NCBI RefSeq assembly: GCF_039909015.1
Contig: NZ_CP150919.1
Span: forward strand, 6,052,501-6,116,500
Source of the DNA: Pseudomonas grandcourensis
Lineage (GTDB): Bacteria; Pseudomonadota; Gammaproteobacteria; Pseudomonadales; Pseudomonadaceae
Direction: 5' to 3'
DNA: 64,000 bases
Below, piece by piece: positions 45,844 through 59,008 of the stretch. The notes beneath the pieces are model-generated. The model worked only from the letters and a program-made list of their open reading frames with translations, had not been told where the DNA came from and made no database searches. A program made the translations under genes and the position numbers. Every line of letters begins with the position of its first letter. The first letter of the stretch is position 1.

Positions 45844-45944
45844 TGTCAGTTTTCCCCCTTCTATTGTCGGTGCGGCCAATCCTCGGATCGCCTGCCAGAC
45901 CCAATACTTCATTCCACACCAACACACACTTCGAGGAAACAGTC

Positions 45945-46493
45945 ATGGCCAAGCAAGCGCTCATCGTAGTCGATATCCAGAACGACTACTTCCCCCAAGG
46001 CAAGTGGCCGCTGGTCGGTGCCGACGCTGCCGCCGACAACGCCGTCCGCCTGATCAAGGCCTTCCGCGACGCAGGGGATTCAGTGGTGCACATCCGCCAC
46101 GAATTCACCTCCGAAGAGGCGCCGTTTTTCACCCCGAACTCCGAAGGCGCCAAGCTGCACCCGAAAGTGCTCAACCGCGCCGACGAACCGGTGGTACTCA
46201 AGCACTTCGTCAACTCGTTCCGCGAAACCGAGCTGAAATCGATCCTCGACGAACAAGGCATCAAGGAGCTGGTGGTCGTGGGCAGCATGAGCCACATGTG
46301 CGTCGACGGCATCACTCGTGCGGCGGCGGATTTTGGCTATACGGTCACCGTGATCCACGACGCCTGCGCCACCCGTGACCTGGAGTTCAATGGCATAGCG
46401 GTTCCGGCGGCGCAGGTTCATGCGGCGTTCATGGCGGCCCTCGCGTTTGCCTATGCCAGCGTGGTGTCGACCAACGAGTTCCTGGCGGCCTGA
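45945..46493 (+). CDS. isochorismatase-fold cysteine hydrolase
   Basis: The 182-residue protein has the catalytic triad of the family: D10 (IVVDIQNDYFPQG), K86 (VVLKHFVNSF) and C119 (GSMSHMCVDGITRAAADFGY). This group includes nicotinamidases, isochorismatases and N-carbamoyl amidases. The small size and the sequence around Cys favour a general amidase or nicotinamidase-like activity on a small ring compound; the substrate is not readable. GAGGA lies 7 bp before the ATG. It is divergently paired with a GlxA-type regulator and followed by a bidirectional terminator. Confidence 0.87.
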   Translation: MAKQALIVVDIQNDYFPQGKWPLVGADAAADNAVRLIKAFRDAGDSVVHIRHEFTSEEAPFFTPNSEGAKLHPKVLNRADEPVVLKHFVNSFRETELKSILDEQGIKELVVVGSMSHMCVDGITRAAADFGYTVTVIHDACATRDLEFNGIAVPAAQVHAAFMAALAFAYASVVSTNEFLAA

Positions 46494-46520
46494 GTCTGCA
46501 CCAAATTTCACCGTCCATAA

Positions 46521-46553
46521 AAAACCCGCACTTCAGACCGAAGTGCGGGTTTT
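46521..46553. terminator. bidirectional terminator between the hydrolase gene and ssb
   Basis: AAAACCCGCACTTC and GAAGTGCGGGTTTT pair around AGACC, with A-runs and T-runs on the two sides. It serves the plus-strand hydrolase gene and the minus-strand ssb. Confidence 0.85.
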
Positions 46554-46596
46554 GTTTTGTCAGCTTGCCGCTTGTAACTTGAGACTTGCAGCTGCT

Positions 46597-47115
46597 TTAG
46601 AACGGGATATCGTCATCAAAGCTATCGAAGTCCGGAGCCGGCTGAGGAGCGGCCTGCTGTGGAGCCGGACGCGACTGTTGCGGTGCCGACTGCTGTGGAC
46701 GTGGAGCCTGCTGGCGCGGAGCGGGTTGCTGGTAGTTGTTACCACCGCCCTGGCCCTGCTGGTCGCCCTGTGGACGGCCGCCCAGCAGTTGCATGGTGCC
46801 TTGCATGTCGACCACGATTTCGGTGGTGTAACGCTTGATACCGTCTTTTTCCCACTCGCGGGTCTGCAGCTTGCCTTCGATGTAGACCTGCGAACCTTTA
46901 CGCAGGTATTCGCCAGCGATTTCTGCAACCTTGCCGAACATCGACACACGGTGCCATTCGGTCTTTTCGACTTTCTGACCGGTTTGCTTGTCGGTCCACT
47001 GTTCGCTGGTCGCCAGACTCAGGTTGGTCACGGCGTTACCGTTAGGCAAGTAGCGAACTTCGGGATCCTGGCCGCAAGTGCCGACCAATATGACTTTGTT
47101 AACCCCACGGGCCAT
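46597..47115 (-). CDS. ssb: single-stranded DNA-binding protein
   Basis: The 172-residue tetrameric SSB has an OB-fold N-terminal domain ([40 protein letters not shown]) and a Gln/Pro-rich linker. It ends in the acidic DSFDDDIPF tail that recruits repair and replication partners. AGGAG precedes the ATG and overlaps the stop of the upstream MFS gene (gap 9 bp), so the two are cotranscribed. Its association with uvrA is conserved in gammaproteobacteria, although here an MFS gene stands between them. Confidence 0.97.
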   Translation of the reverse strand: MARGVNKVILVGTCGQDPEVRYLPNGNAVTNLSLATSEQWTDKQTGQKVEKTEWHRVSMFGKVAEIAGEYLRKGSQVYIEGKLQTREWEKDGIKRYTTEIVVDMQGTMQLLGGRPQGDQQGQGGGNNYQQPAPRQQAPRPQQSAPQQSRPAPQQAAPQPAPDFDSFDDDIPF

Positions 47116-47124
47116 AACGTTCTC

Positions 47125-48522
47125 CTAGGCTACGCACGCTGCCCCGGCCGGGTTGTTCACCAGGCACTCAAGGGTGGTGCGATCCAATAGTTCGGTGTCC
47201 AGTTTGATGTAAATCGCCGCCTCTTCCGCGACGATGACTGCATCTGTTACCCCTACGACCGCCATCAGGCGCTCGACCAGACCCGCTTCGCGGATCGCCT
47301 CTGGCGACAACGGCAAGCGCAGGCTCGTGACGTAGGGAGGTTCGCGCATGGTAACAGCAAAGGCCAGCCAGAGGGCAGCCAGACCGGCGCATCCGAGGAA
47401 CACAACCGACAGACCGCCATGCTGGAACAGCCAGCCACCGAGGATTCCCCCCAGTGCCGAGCCGAGGAACTGGCTGGTGGAGTAAACCCCCATCGCCGTG
47501 CCCTTGCCGCCTGCCGGTGAAACCTTGCTGATCAACGACGGCAACGAAGCTTCCAGCAGATTGAACGCGGTGAAGAACACCACCGTACCGATCACCAGAG
47601 CCCGCAAGCTATCGCCAAACTGCCAGAAGAATAGCTCAGTGAGCATCAGCGTCACGACGGAGCCGAGTAAAACTCGTTTCATTTTGCGTTTCTTCTCGCC
47701 GTAGATAATGAACGGGATCATGGCGAAGAAAGAAATCAGCAACGCTGTCAGATACACCCACCAGTGCTGCTCTTTGGGCAGCCCGGCTTTCTCGACCAGC
47801 GCCAGCGGCAAGGCGACGAAGCTGGACATCAACATCGCGTGCAACACAAAAATGCCCAGGTCCAGGCGCAGCAGGTCCGGATGCTTGAGGGTCGGGATCA
47901 GCGCCTGGCGCGCGACACCGGACTCACGGTGCTGCAACGGGCCGGTGGAGCGCGGCACCATGAACATCACGATCACGATGCCGAACAGCGCCATGCCGCC
48001 GGTGGCAAGGAACAGCCCGGACAACCCGAAGGCGCGGGTCAACAGCGGGCCGACCACCATGGCCACCGCAAACGACAGGCCGATGGTCATGCCGATCATG
48101 GCCATGGCCTTGGTCCGGTGCTGCTCGCGGGTCAGGTCGGACAGCAAGGCCATGACCGCCGCGGAAATCGCCCCGGCGCCCTGCAGGATCCGCCCGGCGA
48201 TCACGCCCCAGATCGAGTCGGCATTGGCTGCCAGCAGACTGCCGAGGGCAAAGACGATCAGGCCCAGGTAAATCACCGGGCGGCGACCGATGCGGTCGGA
48301 AATGAAACCGAACGGAATCTGGAACACTGCCTGGGTCAGGCCATAAGCGCCAATCGCCAGACCGATCAGGGCCGGCGTGGCTCCGGCCAGATCCATCCCA
48401 TAGGTCGCCAGTACCGGCAACACCATGAACATGCCAAGCATACGGAAGGCGAACACCAGGGCCAGACCGCTTGCTGCGCGGGTCTCGCTGCCACTCATGC
48501 GCTCGCTGTGGGGATCGTGCAT
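47125..48522 (-). CDS. MFS transporter, YajR-like with C-terminal ferredoxin-like domain
   Basis: The 465-residue protein has 12 helices (start LALVFAFRMLGMFMVLPVLA). Motif A is GFISDRIGRRPVIYLGLIVF and motif C GLSFAVAMVVGPLLTRAFG. A soluble tail of about 70 residues after helix 12 (GLVERLMAVVGVTDAVIVAE) resembles the YAM domain of YajR. The substrate is unknown. It is divergent from uvrA (191 bp) and followed by ssb in the same transcript, the ssb-MFS-uvrA order seen in P. aeruginosa. Confidence 0.9.
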   Translation of the reverse strand: MHDPHSERMSGSETRAASGLALVFAFRMLGMFMVLPVLATYGMDLAGATPALIGLAIGAYGLTQAVFQIPFGFISDRIGRRPVIYLGLIVFALGSLLAANADSIWGVIAGRILQGAGAISAAVMALLSDLTREQHRTKAMAMIGMTIGLSFAVAMVVGPLLTRAFGLSGLFLATGGMALFGIVIVMFMVPRSTGPLQHRESGVARQALIPTLKHPDLLRLDLGIFVLHAMLMSSFVALPLALVEKAGLPKEQHWWVYLTALLISFFAMIPFIIYGEKKRKMKRVLLGSVVTLMLTELFFWQFGDSLRALVIGTVVFFTAFNLLEASLPSLISKVSPAGGKGTAMGVYSTSQFLGSALGGILGGWLFQHGGLSVVFLGCAGLAALWLAFAVTMREPPYVTSLRLPLSPEAIREAGLVERLMAVVGVTDAVIVAEEAAIYIKLDTELLDRTTLECLVNNPAGAACVA

Positions 48523-48713
48523 GGAAAAACCTCATGTGAACCGGCGGCGATTCTACCAGTCCCATCGATTGGCAGGGTATATCGCGACGCTTTGACGCGC
48601 ATTGCTGACACACTCTTCATGTAAGACAGTAGCCCACTCGTTTGATAGTGTGCATCCATCCAGTATTTGGCCGTATACTCCTACGTTTTCGACGCCCGCC
48701 AAGCGAGGCCACC

Positions 48714-51548
<2,835 letters not shown>

Positions 51549-51560
51549 CCGGGCCCCATG

Positions 51561-51600
51561 AAAAAGCCCCTGTCACTTCATCAGCGACAGGGGCTTTTTT
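51561..51600. terminator. bidirectional terminator between uvrA and the bacterioferritin gene
   Basis: AAAAAGCCCCTGTC and GACAGGGGCTTTTTT pair around an 11-nt loop. The A-run and T-run make it usable from both sides, ending uvrA (plus) and the ferritin gene (minus). Confidence 0.88.
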
Positions 51601-51613
51601 GTATTCGCAGCAA

Positions 51614-52078
51614 TCAGGTGTGGGATTGCAGGTAGTTCTCAAGCCCGATCAACTTGATCAGACCCAACTGCTTCTCGAGCCAGTAGGTGTGATCTTCTTC
51701 GGTGTCATGCAATTGAACCCGCAGCATTTCGCGGCTGACATAGTCCTTGTGCTGCTCGCAGAGCTTGATGCCCTTGCACAGCGCAGCCCGCACCTTGTAT
51801 TCCAGGCGCAAATCCGCTTCGAGCATCTCGGTCACCGTGGTGCCGACATCGAGATCGTCCGGACGCATGCGCGGCGTGCCTTCGAGCATCAGAATCCGGC
51901 GCATCAGGGCGTCAGCGTGCCCTGCTTCCTCTTCCATCTCGTGGTTGATTCGTTCGTAGAGCTTGGTGAAACCCCAGTCCTCATACATCCGCGAGTGGAC
52001 GAAATATTGATCACGCGCGGCCAGTTCGCCGGTCAGCAACGTGTTGAGGTAATCGATCACATCTGGGTGGCCTAGCAT
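51614..52078 (-). CDS. bfrA: bacterioferritin-like ferritin without heme-ligand methionine
   Basis: The 154-residue four-helix protein ([20 protein letters not shown] start) stores iron as a 24-mer. Ferroxidase ligands are present: E18, E51, H54 and the later EADLRLEYK and TEEDHTYWL residues. The position equivalent to E. coli Bfr Met52, which binds heme between subunits, is alanine (EEEAGHAD), so heme is not expected; the P. aeruginosa homologue beside katA behaves as a heme-free ferritin (FtnA). It is followed in the genome by katA upstream on the same strand. A good Shine-Dalgarno (GGGAG) precedes the ATG. Confidence 0.9.
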   Translation of the reverse strand: MLGHPDVIDYLNTLLTGELAARDQYFVHSRMYEDWGFTKLYERINHEMEEEAGHADALMRRILMLEGTPRMRPDDLDVGTTVTEMLEADLRLEYKVRAALCKGIKLCEQHKDYVSREMLRVQLHDTEEDHTYWLEKQLGLIKLIGLENYLQSHT

Positions 52079-52188
52079 CGCCCTACATCTCCCTGCTTGA
52101 AAGTTGTAGTTTGAACCAACATGCCCGTACCGTCACTCGCAAGACGCAATAAAAGCGAAGACATTCTGAGAAAATCGGCCGAAATAAC

Positions 52189-52216
52189 GCAAAAAACCGC
52201 CCAAACAAGGGCGGTT
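52189..52216 (-). terminator. rho-independent terminator after katA
   Basis: On the minus strand AACCGCCC and GGGCGGTT pair around a 6-nt loop and are followed by TTTTTTG. It lies 12 bp past the katA stop and separates it from the bacterioferritin gene. Confidence 0.88.
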
Positions 52217-52227
52217 CTGCTTCTCAT

Positions 52228-53682
52228 TTAGACTTCGTTAAGCTGTACGTTGAGCAGCTTCGCGATTGCTTCTCCATACGCCGGGTCAGCCTTGTAGAAA
52301 TGTTGCAGCTGGCGATCAACCACATCACTCGACACACCCGCCATCGCACCGGCGATGTTGCTGACCAGCAGCGATTTCTGCTCTTCAGTCATCAAGCGGA
52401 ACAACGCGCCGGCATGACTGTAGTAATCAGTGTCTTCACGGTGGTCGTAACGATCAGCGGCACCACTGAGGGCCAGCGCCGGCTCTGCGTAACGAGGCGC
52501 CTGCTTCGGCGACTCGACATGGCTGTTCGGCTCGTAGTTCGGCGCCGCACCGCCATTGCTGCCAAAAGCCATCGAACCATCGCGCTGGTAACTGTTGACC
52601 GGACTCCGCGGAGCGTTGACTGGCAACTGCTGGTGATTGGTACCGACACGGTAGCGATGAGCGTCCGCGTAGGCGAAGACCCGACCTTGCAGCATACGAT
52701 CCGGCGACAGACCAACGCCCGGGACCATATTGCTGAGACCGAACGCCGCTTGCTCGACTTCCGCGAAGTAGTTCTGCGGATTGCGATTGAGCTCAAGTTC
52801 TCCGACTTCAATCAGTGGAAACTCTTTCTGCGACCAGGTTTTGGTGACATCAAACGGGTTCTCGTAGTGCGCCGCCGCCTGAGCCTCGCTCATGATCTGA
52901 ATGCACACGCGCCATTTCGGGAAATCACCCTGCTCGATGGCATTGAACAGGTCACGCTGGGCGTAATCCGGATCAGTACCCGCCAGGCGCGCAGCCTCGG
53001 CAGGAGCAAGGTTCTTGATCCCCTGTTTGGTCTTGTAGTGCCACTTCACCCAGTGGCGCTCACCTTGAGCGTTGATGAGGCTGTAAGTGTGGCTGCCGAA
53101 GCCGTGCATGTGGCGGTATCCATCAGGGATACCCCGGTCGGAGAACAGGATGGTGACCTGGTGCAGCGCCTCGGGCGAATGCGACCAGAAGTCCCACATC
53201 GCCTGGGCACTCTTCAGGTTGCTTTGCGGCAAACGCTTCTGGGTGTGAATAAAGTCCGGAAACTTCAGCGGATCGCGAATGAAGAACACCGGGGTGTTGT
53301 TACCAACAATGTCCCAGTTGCCTTCCTCGGTGTAAAACTTCAGGGCAAAGCCGCGCGGATCACGCTCGGTATCGGCCGAACCACGCTCACCGCCCACAGT
53401 GGAAAACCGCAGGAAAGTCGGGGTTTGCTTGCCGATTGCCTCAAACAGCTTCGCGCTGGTGTATTGAGTGATATCGCGCGTCACGGTGAACGTACCGTAG
53501 GCACCCGAGCCTTTGGCGTGTACACGGCGCTCAGGGATGTTTTCACGGTTGAAGTGGGCAAGCTTCTCGATCAGGTGAAAGTCGTCGAGCAGCAGCGGGC
53601 CACGAGGGCCGGCGGAACGGGAATTCTGGTTATCAGCAACAGGAGCGCCACTGGCGGTGGTAAGCGTTTTGTTTTGGCTCAT
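52228..53682 (-). CDS. katA: catalase, monofunctional small-subunit heme type
   Basis: The 484-residue catalase breaks down hydrogen peroxide. The catalytic histidine lies in [15 protein letters not shown] and the distal Asn in [15 protein letters not shown]. The heme-ligand tyrosine is in [17 protein letters not shown]. No signal peptide is evident, so it is cytoplasmic, like KatA of P. aeruginosa, and the bfrA neighbour is also as in that species. GGAAG precedes the ATG. An OxyR-like half-site lies about 110 bp upstream and a terminator follows. Confidence 0.95.
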   Translation of the reverse strand: MSQNKTLTTASGAPVADNQNSRSAGPRGPLLLDDFHLIEKLAHFNRENIPERRVHAKGSGAYGTFTVTRDITQYTSAKLFEAIGKQTPTFLRFSTVGGERGSADTERDPRGFALKFYTEEGNWDIVGNNTPVFFIRDPLKFPDFIHTQKRLPQSNLKSAQAMWDFWSHSPEALHQVTILFSDRGIPDGYRHMHGFGSHTYSLINAQGERHWVKWHYKTKQGIKNLAPAEAARLAGTDPDYAQRDLFNAIEQGDFPKWRVCIQIMSEAQAAAHYENPFDVTKTWSQKEFPLIEVGELELNRNPQNYFAEVEQAAFGLSNMVPGVGLSPDRMLQGRVFAYADAHRYRVGTNHQQLPVNAPRSPVNSYQRDGSMAFGSNGGAAPNYEPNSHVESPKQAPRYAEPALALSGAADRYDHREDTDYYSHAGALFRLMTEEQKSLLVSNIAGAMAGVSSDVVDRQLQHFYKADPAYGEAIAKLLNVQLNEV

Positions 53683-53785
53683 GCGATCTTCCTTCCTCTG
53701 TCGGTCTTGAACTGCCGGCTATCGGCTGAGAAGGAGTATTGATCATCAATATGACAGCTACAAATTCATTAACTTGCAGACATCG

Positions 53786-53800
53786 ATAGATAAAAACTAA
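53786..53800 (-). promoter_or_regulatory. putative OxyR half-site upstream of katA
   Basis: On the minus strand TTAGTTTTTATCTAT matches the OxyR unit ATAGnTnnnAnCTAT at nine of ten fixed positions. It lies about 104 bp before the katA start. A second half-site at the expected spacing is poorly conserved. The remainder of 53683-53919 holds no gene. Confidence 0.5.
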
Positions 53801-53873
53801 TGATCATCCCCATCACATAATGCCGATGTGGACGAAGGAGACGCTTGTACAAACGGCGCGTTTCTTATAGACA

Positions 53874-53898
53874 CAAAAAACCGGGCACTAGGCCCGGT
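53874..53898 (-). terminator. terminator at the end of the ribosomal protein superoperon (after rplQ)
   Basis: On the minus strand CCGGGC and GCCCGG pair around a 5-nt loop, followed by TTTTTTG. It is 22 bp after the rplQ stop and marks the end of the alpha operon. Confidence 0.88.
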
Positions 53899-53919
53899 TC
53901 TTTGTTTCAGACTGACGTC

Positions 53920-54306
53920 TTACTCGGCAGATACAGCTTCGCCGGCAGTAGCACGATCAACCAACTCGACGTACGCCATAGGCGCGTTGTCGCCAGCGCG
54001 GAAACCGCACTTGAGGATGCGCAGGTAGCCACCCTCACGGGTAGCGTAACGCTTGCCCAGGTCGTTGAAGAGCTTACCAACGATAGCTTTCGAACGAGTA
54101 CGGTCGAAAGCCAGACGGCGGTTAGCAACGCTATCTATCTTGGCCAAAGTGATCAGCGGCTCGGCAACGCGGCGCAGTTCTTTAGCTTTTGGCAGAGTAG
54201 TTTTGATCAGCTCGTGCTCGAACAGCGACACCGCCATGTTTTGGAACATGGCCTTGCGGTGCGAGCTGGTGCGGCTCAGGTGACGACCACTTTTACGATG
54301 ACGCAT
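53920..54306 (-). CDS. rplQ: 50S ribosomal protein L17
   Basis: The 128-residue protein opens [20 protein letters not shown] and contains the L17 signature [20 protein letters not shown]. It lies near the polypeptide exit of the large subunit. It is the last gene of the alpha operon, 42 bp after rpoA, and the terminator at 53874-53898 follows. Confidence 0.98.
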   Translation of the reverse strand: MRHRKSGRHLSRTSSHRKAMFQNMAVSLFEHELIKTTLPKAKELRRVAEPLITLAKIDSVANRRLAFDRTRSKAIVGKLFNDLGKRYATREGGYLRILKCGFRAGDNAPMAYVELVDRATAGEAVSAE

Positions 54307-54348
54307 GGTTCATTCCTTACCAAACACTACGTTCGGTGATTACGACGA

Positions 54349-55350
54349 TCAGGCAGTCGCCTTGTCGTCCTTCTTAAGACTTGCAGGCGGCCAGTTGTCG
54401 AGGCGCATGCCGAGGGACAGACCGCGGGAGGCCAGAACGTCCTTGATTTCAGTCAAGGATTTCTTGCCCAGGTTCGGAGTCTTCAACAGCTCTACTTCGG
54501 TACGCTGAATCAGGTCACCGATGTAGTAGATGTTTTCCGCCTTAAGGCAGTTAGCCGAACGTACAGTCAGTTCCAGATCGTCAACCGGGCGAAGCAGGAT
54601 CGGATCGATCTCGTCTTCCTGCTCGACAACCACTGGCTCACTGTCACCCTTGAGGTCGACGAACGCAGCCAACTGCTGTTGCAGGATGGTTGCAGCGCGG
54701 CGAATTGCCTCTTCAGGATCCAGAGTACCGTTGGTTTCCAGATCAATAACCAGCTTGTCCAGGTTAGTACGCTGCTCGACACGGGCGTTTTCCACCACGT
54801 ATGCGATACGGCGAACCGGGCTGAACGAAGAGTCAAGCTGCAAGCGACCGATGCTGCGGCTTTCGTCTTCATCGCTCTGACGCGAATCTGCCGGTTCATA
54901 ACCACGACCACGAGCTACTACGAGCTTCATGTTCAGGGCGCCGTTAGACGCCAGGTTAGCGATTACGTGATCGGGATTAACGATCTCGACATCATGATCC
55001 AGCTGAATATCGGCAGCGGTAACCACCCCCGAACCCTTCTTCGACAAGGTCAGCGTAACTTCGTCACGACCGTGCAGCTTGATAGCCAGACCTTTAAGGT
55101 TCAACAGGATTTCAATTACGTCTTCCTGTACACCTTCGATGGCGCTGTACTCGTGGAGCACACCGTCAATCTCGGCCTCGACTACTGCACAGCCGGGCAT
55201 TGAGGACAACAGGATGCGGCGCAGCGCGTTGCCCAGGGTATGGCCAAAGCCACGCTCGAGAGGCTCGAGAGTGATCTTGGCGCGGGTTGGACTGACAACC
55301 TGCACATCAATGTGGCGGGGTGTCAGGAACTCATTTACCGAAATCTGCAT
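54349..55350 (-). CDS. rpoA: DNA-directed RNA polymerase alpha subunit
   Basis: The 333-residue subunit has an N-terminal dimerisation domain ([35 protein letters not shown]) and, after a linker rich in acidic residues, the C-terminal domain ([24 protein letters not shown] helices, [17 protein letters not shown]) that contacts promoter UP elements and activators. It is in its normal place between rpsD and rplQ. Length is standard. Confidence 0.98.
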   Translation of the reverse strand: MQISVNEFLTPRHIDVQVVSPTRAKITLEPLERGFGHTLGNALRRILLSSMPGCAVVEAEIDGVLHEYSAIEGVQEDVIEILLNLKGLAIKLHGRDEVTLTLSKKGSGVVTAADIQLDHDVEIVNPDHVIANLASNGALNMKLVVARGRGYEPADSRQSDEDESRSIGRLQLDSSFSPVRRIAYVVENARVEQRTNLDKLVIDLETNGTLDPEEAIRRAATILQQQLAAFVDLKGDSEPVVVEQEDEIDPILLRPVDDLELTVRSANCLKAENIYYIGDLIQRTEVELLKTPNLGKKSLTEIKDVLASRGLSLGMRLDNWPPASLKKDDKATA

Positions 55351-55372
55351 GGATGCACCTATTTTCTAGCCC

Positions 55373-55993
55373 TTACTTGGAGTAGAGCTCGACAATCAGG
55401 CTTTCGTTGATGTCGGCGGACAGATCACTGCGAGCTGGAACGTTCTTGAAAACGCCCGACTTCTTCTCAGTGTCTACTTCTACCCATTCTACGCGGCCAC
55501 GTTGGGCACACAGATCGAGAGCTTGGACAATGCGAAGTTGATTTTTTGCTTTCTCGCGAACAGCGACCACGTCACCAGCACGAACCTGGTAGGACGGAAC
55601 GTTAACGGTCTGACCGTTTACGCTGATCGACTTGTGCGATACCAGCTGACGGGATTCGGCACGAGTCGAACCAAAGCCCATACGGTATACAACGTTGTCC
55701 AGACGGCATTCGAGCAGTTGCAGCAGGTTTTCACCGGTTGCACCTTTCTTGCCAGCAGCTTCTTTGTAGTAGCCGCTGAATTGACGCTCGAGAACGCCGT
55801 AGATACGACGGACCTTCTGCTTTTCACGCAGTTGGGTGCCGTAGTCGGACTGGCGACCGCGGCGTTGGCCGTGGATACCAGGTGCTGCTTCAATGTTGCA
55901 CTTCGATTCGATCGCGCGCACGCCGCTCTTCAGGAAGAGATCGGTGCCTTCGCGACGAGCGAGTTTGCATTTTGGACCAATGTAACGAGCCAT
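55373..55993 (-). CDS. rpsD: 30S ribosomal protein S4
   Basis: The 206-residue primary 16S rRNA-binding protein opens [20 protein letters not shown]. It has an S4 RNA-binding domain ([40 protein letters not shown]). In E. coli S4 also represses the alpha operon. It sits between rpsK (18 bp) and rpoA (22 bp). Confidence 0.98.
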   Translation of the reverse strand: MARYIGPKCKLARREGTDLFLKSGVRAIESKCNIEAAPGIHGQRRGRQSDYGTQLREKQKVRRIYGVLERQFSGYYKEAAGKKGATGENLLQLLECRLDNVVYRMGFGSTRAESRQLVSHKSISVNGQTVNVPSYQVRAGDVVAVREKAKNQLRIVQALDLCAQRGRVEWVEVDTEKKSGVFKNVPARSDLSADINESLIVELYSK

Positions 55994-56011
55994 TCTTTAC
56001 AATCTCCTGGA

Positions 56012-56401
56012 TTACACGCGGCGCTTCTTCGGCGGACGGCACCCGTTGTGCGGGATTGGCGTCACGTCGGTGATGCTGGCGATCTTGTAGCCACAGCCGT
56101 TCAAAGCGCGGACTGCGGATTCACGACCTGGACCTGGACCTTTGACATTGACGTCAAGGTTTTTCAGGCCGTATTCCAGCGCAGCTTGACCAGCACGTTC
56201 AGCAGCTACTTGAGCAGCAAACGGGGTGGACTTGCGGGAACCGCGGAAACCCGAACCACCGGAGGTAGCCCAGGAAAGAGCGTTACCTTGACGGTCGGTG
56301 ATGGTCACGATGGTGTTGTTAAAAGATGCATGGATGTGGGCGATGCCATCAACCACTGTCTTTTTAACTTTTTTACGAGGACGAGCAGCAGGTTTTGCCA
56401 T
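56012..56401 (-). CDS. rpsK: 30S ribosomal protein S11
   Basis: The 129-residue platform protein opens [20 protein letters not shown] and contains [20 protein letters not shown] and the C-terminal [18 protein letters not shown]. It lies between rpsM and rpsD as in other alpha operons, with a 30-bp gap after rpsM. Confidence 0.98.
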   Translation of the reverse strand: MAKPAARPRKKVKKTVVDGIAHIHASFNNTIVTITDRQGNALSWATSGGSGFRGSRKSTPFAAQVAAERAGQAALEYGLKNLDVNVKGPGPGRESAVRALNGCGYKIASITDVTPIPHNGCRPPKKRRV

Positions 56402-56431
56402 GATTAAATTCCTGTCGATTCGCTGGGGCGA

Positions 56432-56788
56432 TTACTTGCGGATCGGCTTACGCGGACCTTTACGGGTACGCGCGTTGGTCTTGGTACGCTGACCGCGCAC
56501 TGGAAGACCGCGACGATGACGCAGACCGCGATAGCAACCGAGGTCCATCAAGCGCTTGATTTTCATGTTGATTTCGCGACGCAGGTCACCTTCAGTGGTG
56601 AACTTCGCCACTTCGCCACGCAGCTGTTCAATTTGCTCGTCGCTCAGATCTTTGATCTTTGCTGCTGGGTTTACCCCAGTCTCTGCACAAATTTTCTGTG
56701 CAGTAGTGCGACCAACACCATAGATGTAGGTCAGCGAGATAACAGTATGCTTGTTATCTGGAATGTTAACGCCTGCAATACGGGCCAT
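56432..56788 (-). CDS. rpsM: 30S ribosomal protein S13
   Basis: The 118-residue head protein opens [20 protein letters not shown]. It has the helix-two-turn-helix [16 protein letters not shown] and the basic C-terminal tail [20 protein letters not shown] that reaches tRNA. It is the first gene of the alpha operon proper; a strong hairpin lies between it and rpmJ. Confidence 0.98.
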   Translation of the reverse strand: MARIAGVNIPDNKHTVISLTYIYGVGRTTAQKICAETGVNPAAKIKDLSDEQIEQLRGEVAKFTTEGDLRREINMKIKRLMDLGCYRGLRHRRGLPVRGQRTKTNARTRKGPRKPIRK

Positions 56789-56876
56789 TCAGTGGGACTC
56801 CAATTGACAGCTACCTACGCCCCGGAAGCCAAGAAATAGGGCGCGAGATAATATCGCTGTAATAACAAATAATCAA

Positions 56877-56900
56877 CCCGGCAGCGCACTAGCTGCCGGG
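56877..56900. terminator. 9-bp GC-rich hairpin between rpmJ and rpsM (partial terminator or attenuator)
   Basis: CCCGGCAGC and GCTGCCGGG pair perfectly around 6 nt. On the minus strand the hairpin is followed by TTGATTATTTG, a weak U-rich tail. It falls exactly at the spc/alpha operon boundary, so it may lower readthrough into the alpha operon. Confidence 0.6.
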
Positions 56901-56918
56901 CTTGAAGCACAATCACAC

Positions 56919-57035
56919 TCAGCCTTGGCGCTGTTTGTGACGCGGTTCCGCGCTGCAAATTACTCGAACAACACCTTCGCGGCGAATAATCTTGCAGTTA
57001 CGGCACAGCTTTTTCACCGATGCACGAACTTTCAT
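56919..57035 (-). CDS. rpmJ: 50S ribosomal protein L36, zinc-binding form
   Basis: The 38-residue protein reads [20 protein letters not shown] to KQRQG. The four zinc ligands are C11, C14, C27 and H33, so it is the C+ zinc-ribbon paralogue rather than the zinc-free form induced by Zur. It lies 24 bp after secY and ends the spc operon. Confidence 0.97.
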
Positions 57036-57059
57036 CACCAACTCCTCGAACCTTATGGG

Positions 57060-58388
57060 TCAGCGCAGCATGCCGCTGCCGTAACCCTTCAGGTTGGCTT
57101 TCTTCATCAGGGATTCGTACTGGTGCGAAACGAGGTGCGATTGTACTTGGGACATGAAGTCCATCACAACCACGACGACGATCAGCAACGAGGTCCCGCC
57201 AAGGTAGAACGGTACGTTGGCTGCAACCACCAGGAACTGGGGCAACAGGCAGACGGCCGTCATGTAAAGAGCACCGAACATGGTCAAGCGAGTCAGAACG
57301 CCATCAATGTAGCGCGCAGACTGCTCACCTGGACGGATGCCCGGAATAAAGGCACCGGACTTCTTCAGGTTTTCCGCTACGTCTTTCGGATTGAACATCA
57401 ACGCCGTATAGAAGAAGCAGAAGAAAATAATCCCTGCACTAAACAGCAGAATATTCAACGGCTGACCAGGAGCGATCGACTGCGAGATGTCCTGCAACCA
57501 GCCCATACCTTCAGACTGACCGAACCAGGCACCCAACGAAGCCGGGAACAGCAAAATGCTGCTCGCGAAAATAGCCGGAATAACACCGGCCATGTTCACC
57601 TTCAGCGGCAAGTGGCTGGTCTGCGCAGCGAAGACCTTGCGGCCCTGCTGACGCTTGGCGTAGTGAACAGCAATACGACGCTGACCACGCTCAATGAACA
57701 CCACGAAACCGATAATCGCTACTGCCAGCAAACCGATGGCAACCAGGGCGAAGATATTGATATCACCCTGACGTGCAGACTCGAAAGACTGCCCGATCGC
57801 TCTCGGAAGACCGGCGACGATACCCGAAAAAATCAACATCGAGATACCGTTGCCAACACCACGCTCAGTAATCTGCTCACCCAGCCACATCATGAACATC
57901 GCACCAGCCACAAACGTGGATACCGCGACGAAATGGAAGCCAAAGTCACCAGTGAACGCAACGCCCTGCCCCGCCAGACCAATGGACATGCCAATAGCCT
58001 GGACGAGAGCGAGGACGACAGTGCCGTAGCGGGTGTACTGGCTGATCTTGCGACGGCCAGCTTCACCTTCCTTCTTCAACTGCTCCAGCTGCGGGCTGAC
58101 GGCGGTCATCAGTTGCATGATGATCGATGCCGAGATGTACGGCATGATCCCCAGTGCAAAGATGCTCATCCGTTCCAGCGCGCCGCCGGAAAACATGTTG
58201 AACAAGCTAAGAATGGTCCCCTCATTCTGTCGAAACAGGTCCGCGAGACGGTCCGGGTTGATACCTGGAACCGGGATGTGTGCGCCTATTCGGTAGACGA
58301 TAATCGCCAGGAACAGAAAACGCAGACGAGCCCAGAGTTCAGACATACCGCCTTTGCCGAGCGCAGAGAGAGCACCTTGCTTAGCCAT
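57060..58388 (-). CDS. secY: preprotein translocase subunit SecY
   Basis: The 442-residue protein forms the translocation pore with SecE and SecG. Ten helices are visible. The start is [20 protein letters not shown] and the plug/TM2 region includes [20 protein letters not shown] (family signature). The C-terminal cytoplasmic tail contains [15 protein letters not shown]. The ATG follows directly on the rplO stop (no gap), indicating translational coupling. Confidence 0.98.
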   Translation of the reverse strand: MAKQGALSALGKGGMSELWARLRFLFLAIIVYRIGAHIPVPGINPDRLADLFRQNEGTILSLFNMFSGGALERMSIFALGIMPYISASIIMQLMTAVSPQLEQLKKEGEAGRRKISQYTRYGTVVLALVQAIGMSIGLAGQGVAFTGDFGFHFVAVSTFVAGAMFMMWLGEQITERGVGNGISMLIFSGIVAGLPRAIGQSFESARQGDINIFALVAIGLLAVAIIGFVVFIERGQRRIAVHYAKRQQGRKVFAAQTSHLPLKVNMAGVIPAIFASSILLFPASLGAWFGQSEGMGWLQDISQSIAPGQPLNILLFSAGIIFFCFFYTALMFNPKDVAENLKKSGAFIPGIRPGEQSARYIDGVLTRLTMFGALYMTAVCLLPQFLVVAANVPFYLGGTSLLIVVVVVMDFMSQVQSHLVSHQYESLMKKANLKGYGSGMLR

Positions 58389-58826
58389 TTATTCCTCGAA
58401 CTTGCCGCCAGCTGCTTCGATAGCCGCACGCGCACCTTTGGTGGCGCCGATTCCCTTGCCGATAGTGACAGCGCGAGTCACTTCACCGGACAGCATGATT
58501 TTCACACGCTGTACGTTGACGTTGATCACGTTGGCATCTTTCAGGGACTGCACGGTGACGATGTCGCCTTCCACTTTAGCCAGCTCGGACAGACGCACTT
58601 CTGCGCGGTCCATGGCTTTCAGGGAAACGAAACCGAACTTCGGCAGGCGACGATGCAGCGGCTGTTGACCGCCTTCAAAGCCTGGAGCAATGGTGCCACC
58701 GGAGCGGGAGGTCTGACCTTTGTGACCACGGCCACCAGTCTTACCCAAACCGCTACCGATACCACGGCCCGGACGATGCTTTTCGCGACGGGAACCCGGC
58801 GCTGGACTCAGATCATTGAGTTTCAT
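58389..58826 (-). CDS. rplO: 50S ribosomal protein L15
   Basis: The 145-residue protein has the glycine-rich N-terminal extension ([20 protein letters not shown]) that threads into 23S rRNA. The C-terminal domain carries [20 protein letters not shown]. It lies 3 bp after rpmD and abuts secY. Confidence 0.98.
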   Translation of the reverse strand: MKLNDLSPAPGSRREKHRPGRGIGSGLGKTGGRGHKGQTSRSGGTIAPGFEGGQQPLHRRLPKFGFVSLKAMDRAEVRLSELAKVEGDIVTVQSLKDANVINVNVQRVKIMLSGEVTRAVTIGKGIGATKGARAAIEAAGGKFEE

Positions 58827-58829
58827 CGA

Positions 58830-59006
58830 TTAACCCTCGACACGCAGCATGTAGTAAGCCTTGTTGATCATCCCGCGATTCTCGGGAGTATCCTGGACTT
58901 CTACAGTGTGACCGATGCGACGCAGACCCAGACCCTTAACGCACAGTTTGTGGTTAGGGATGCGGCCGGTCATGCTTTTGATCAGCGTTACTTTTACGGT
59001 AGCCAT
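58830..59006 (-). CDS. rpmD: 50S ribosomal protein L30
   Basis: The 58-residue protein reads [20 protein letters not shown] and ends YMLRVEG. It is the short bacterial L30. It starts 2 bp after rpsE and ends 3 bp before rplO. Confidence 0.97.
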
Positions 59007-59008
59007 GA

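Noticed and set aside
48523..48713. LexA (SOS) box between the MFS gene and uvrA
   Set aside because: No CTG-N10-CAG match was found; the nearest has CTG-N10-CAT. SOS control of uvrA is therefore not claimed.
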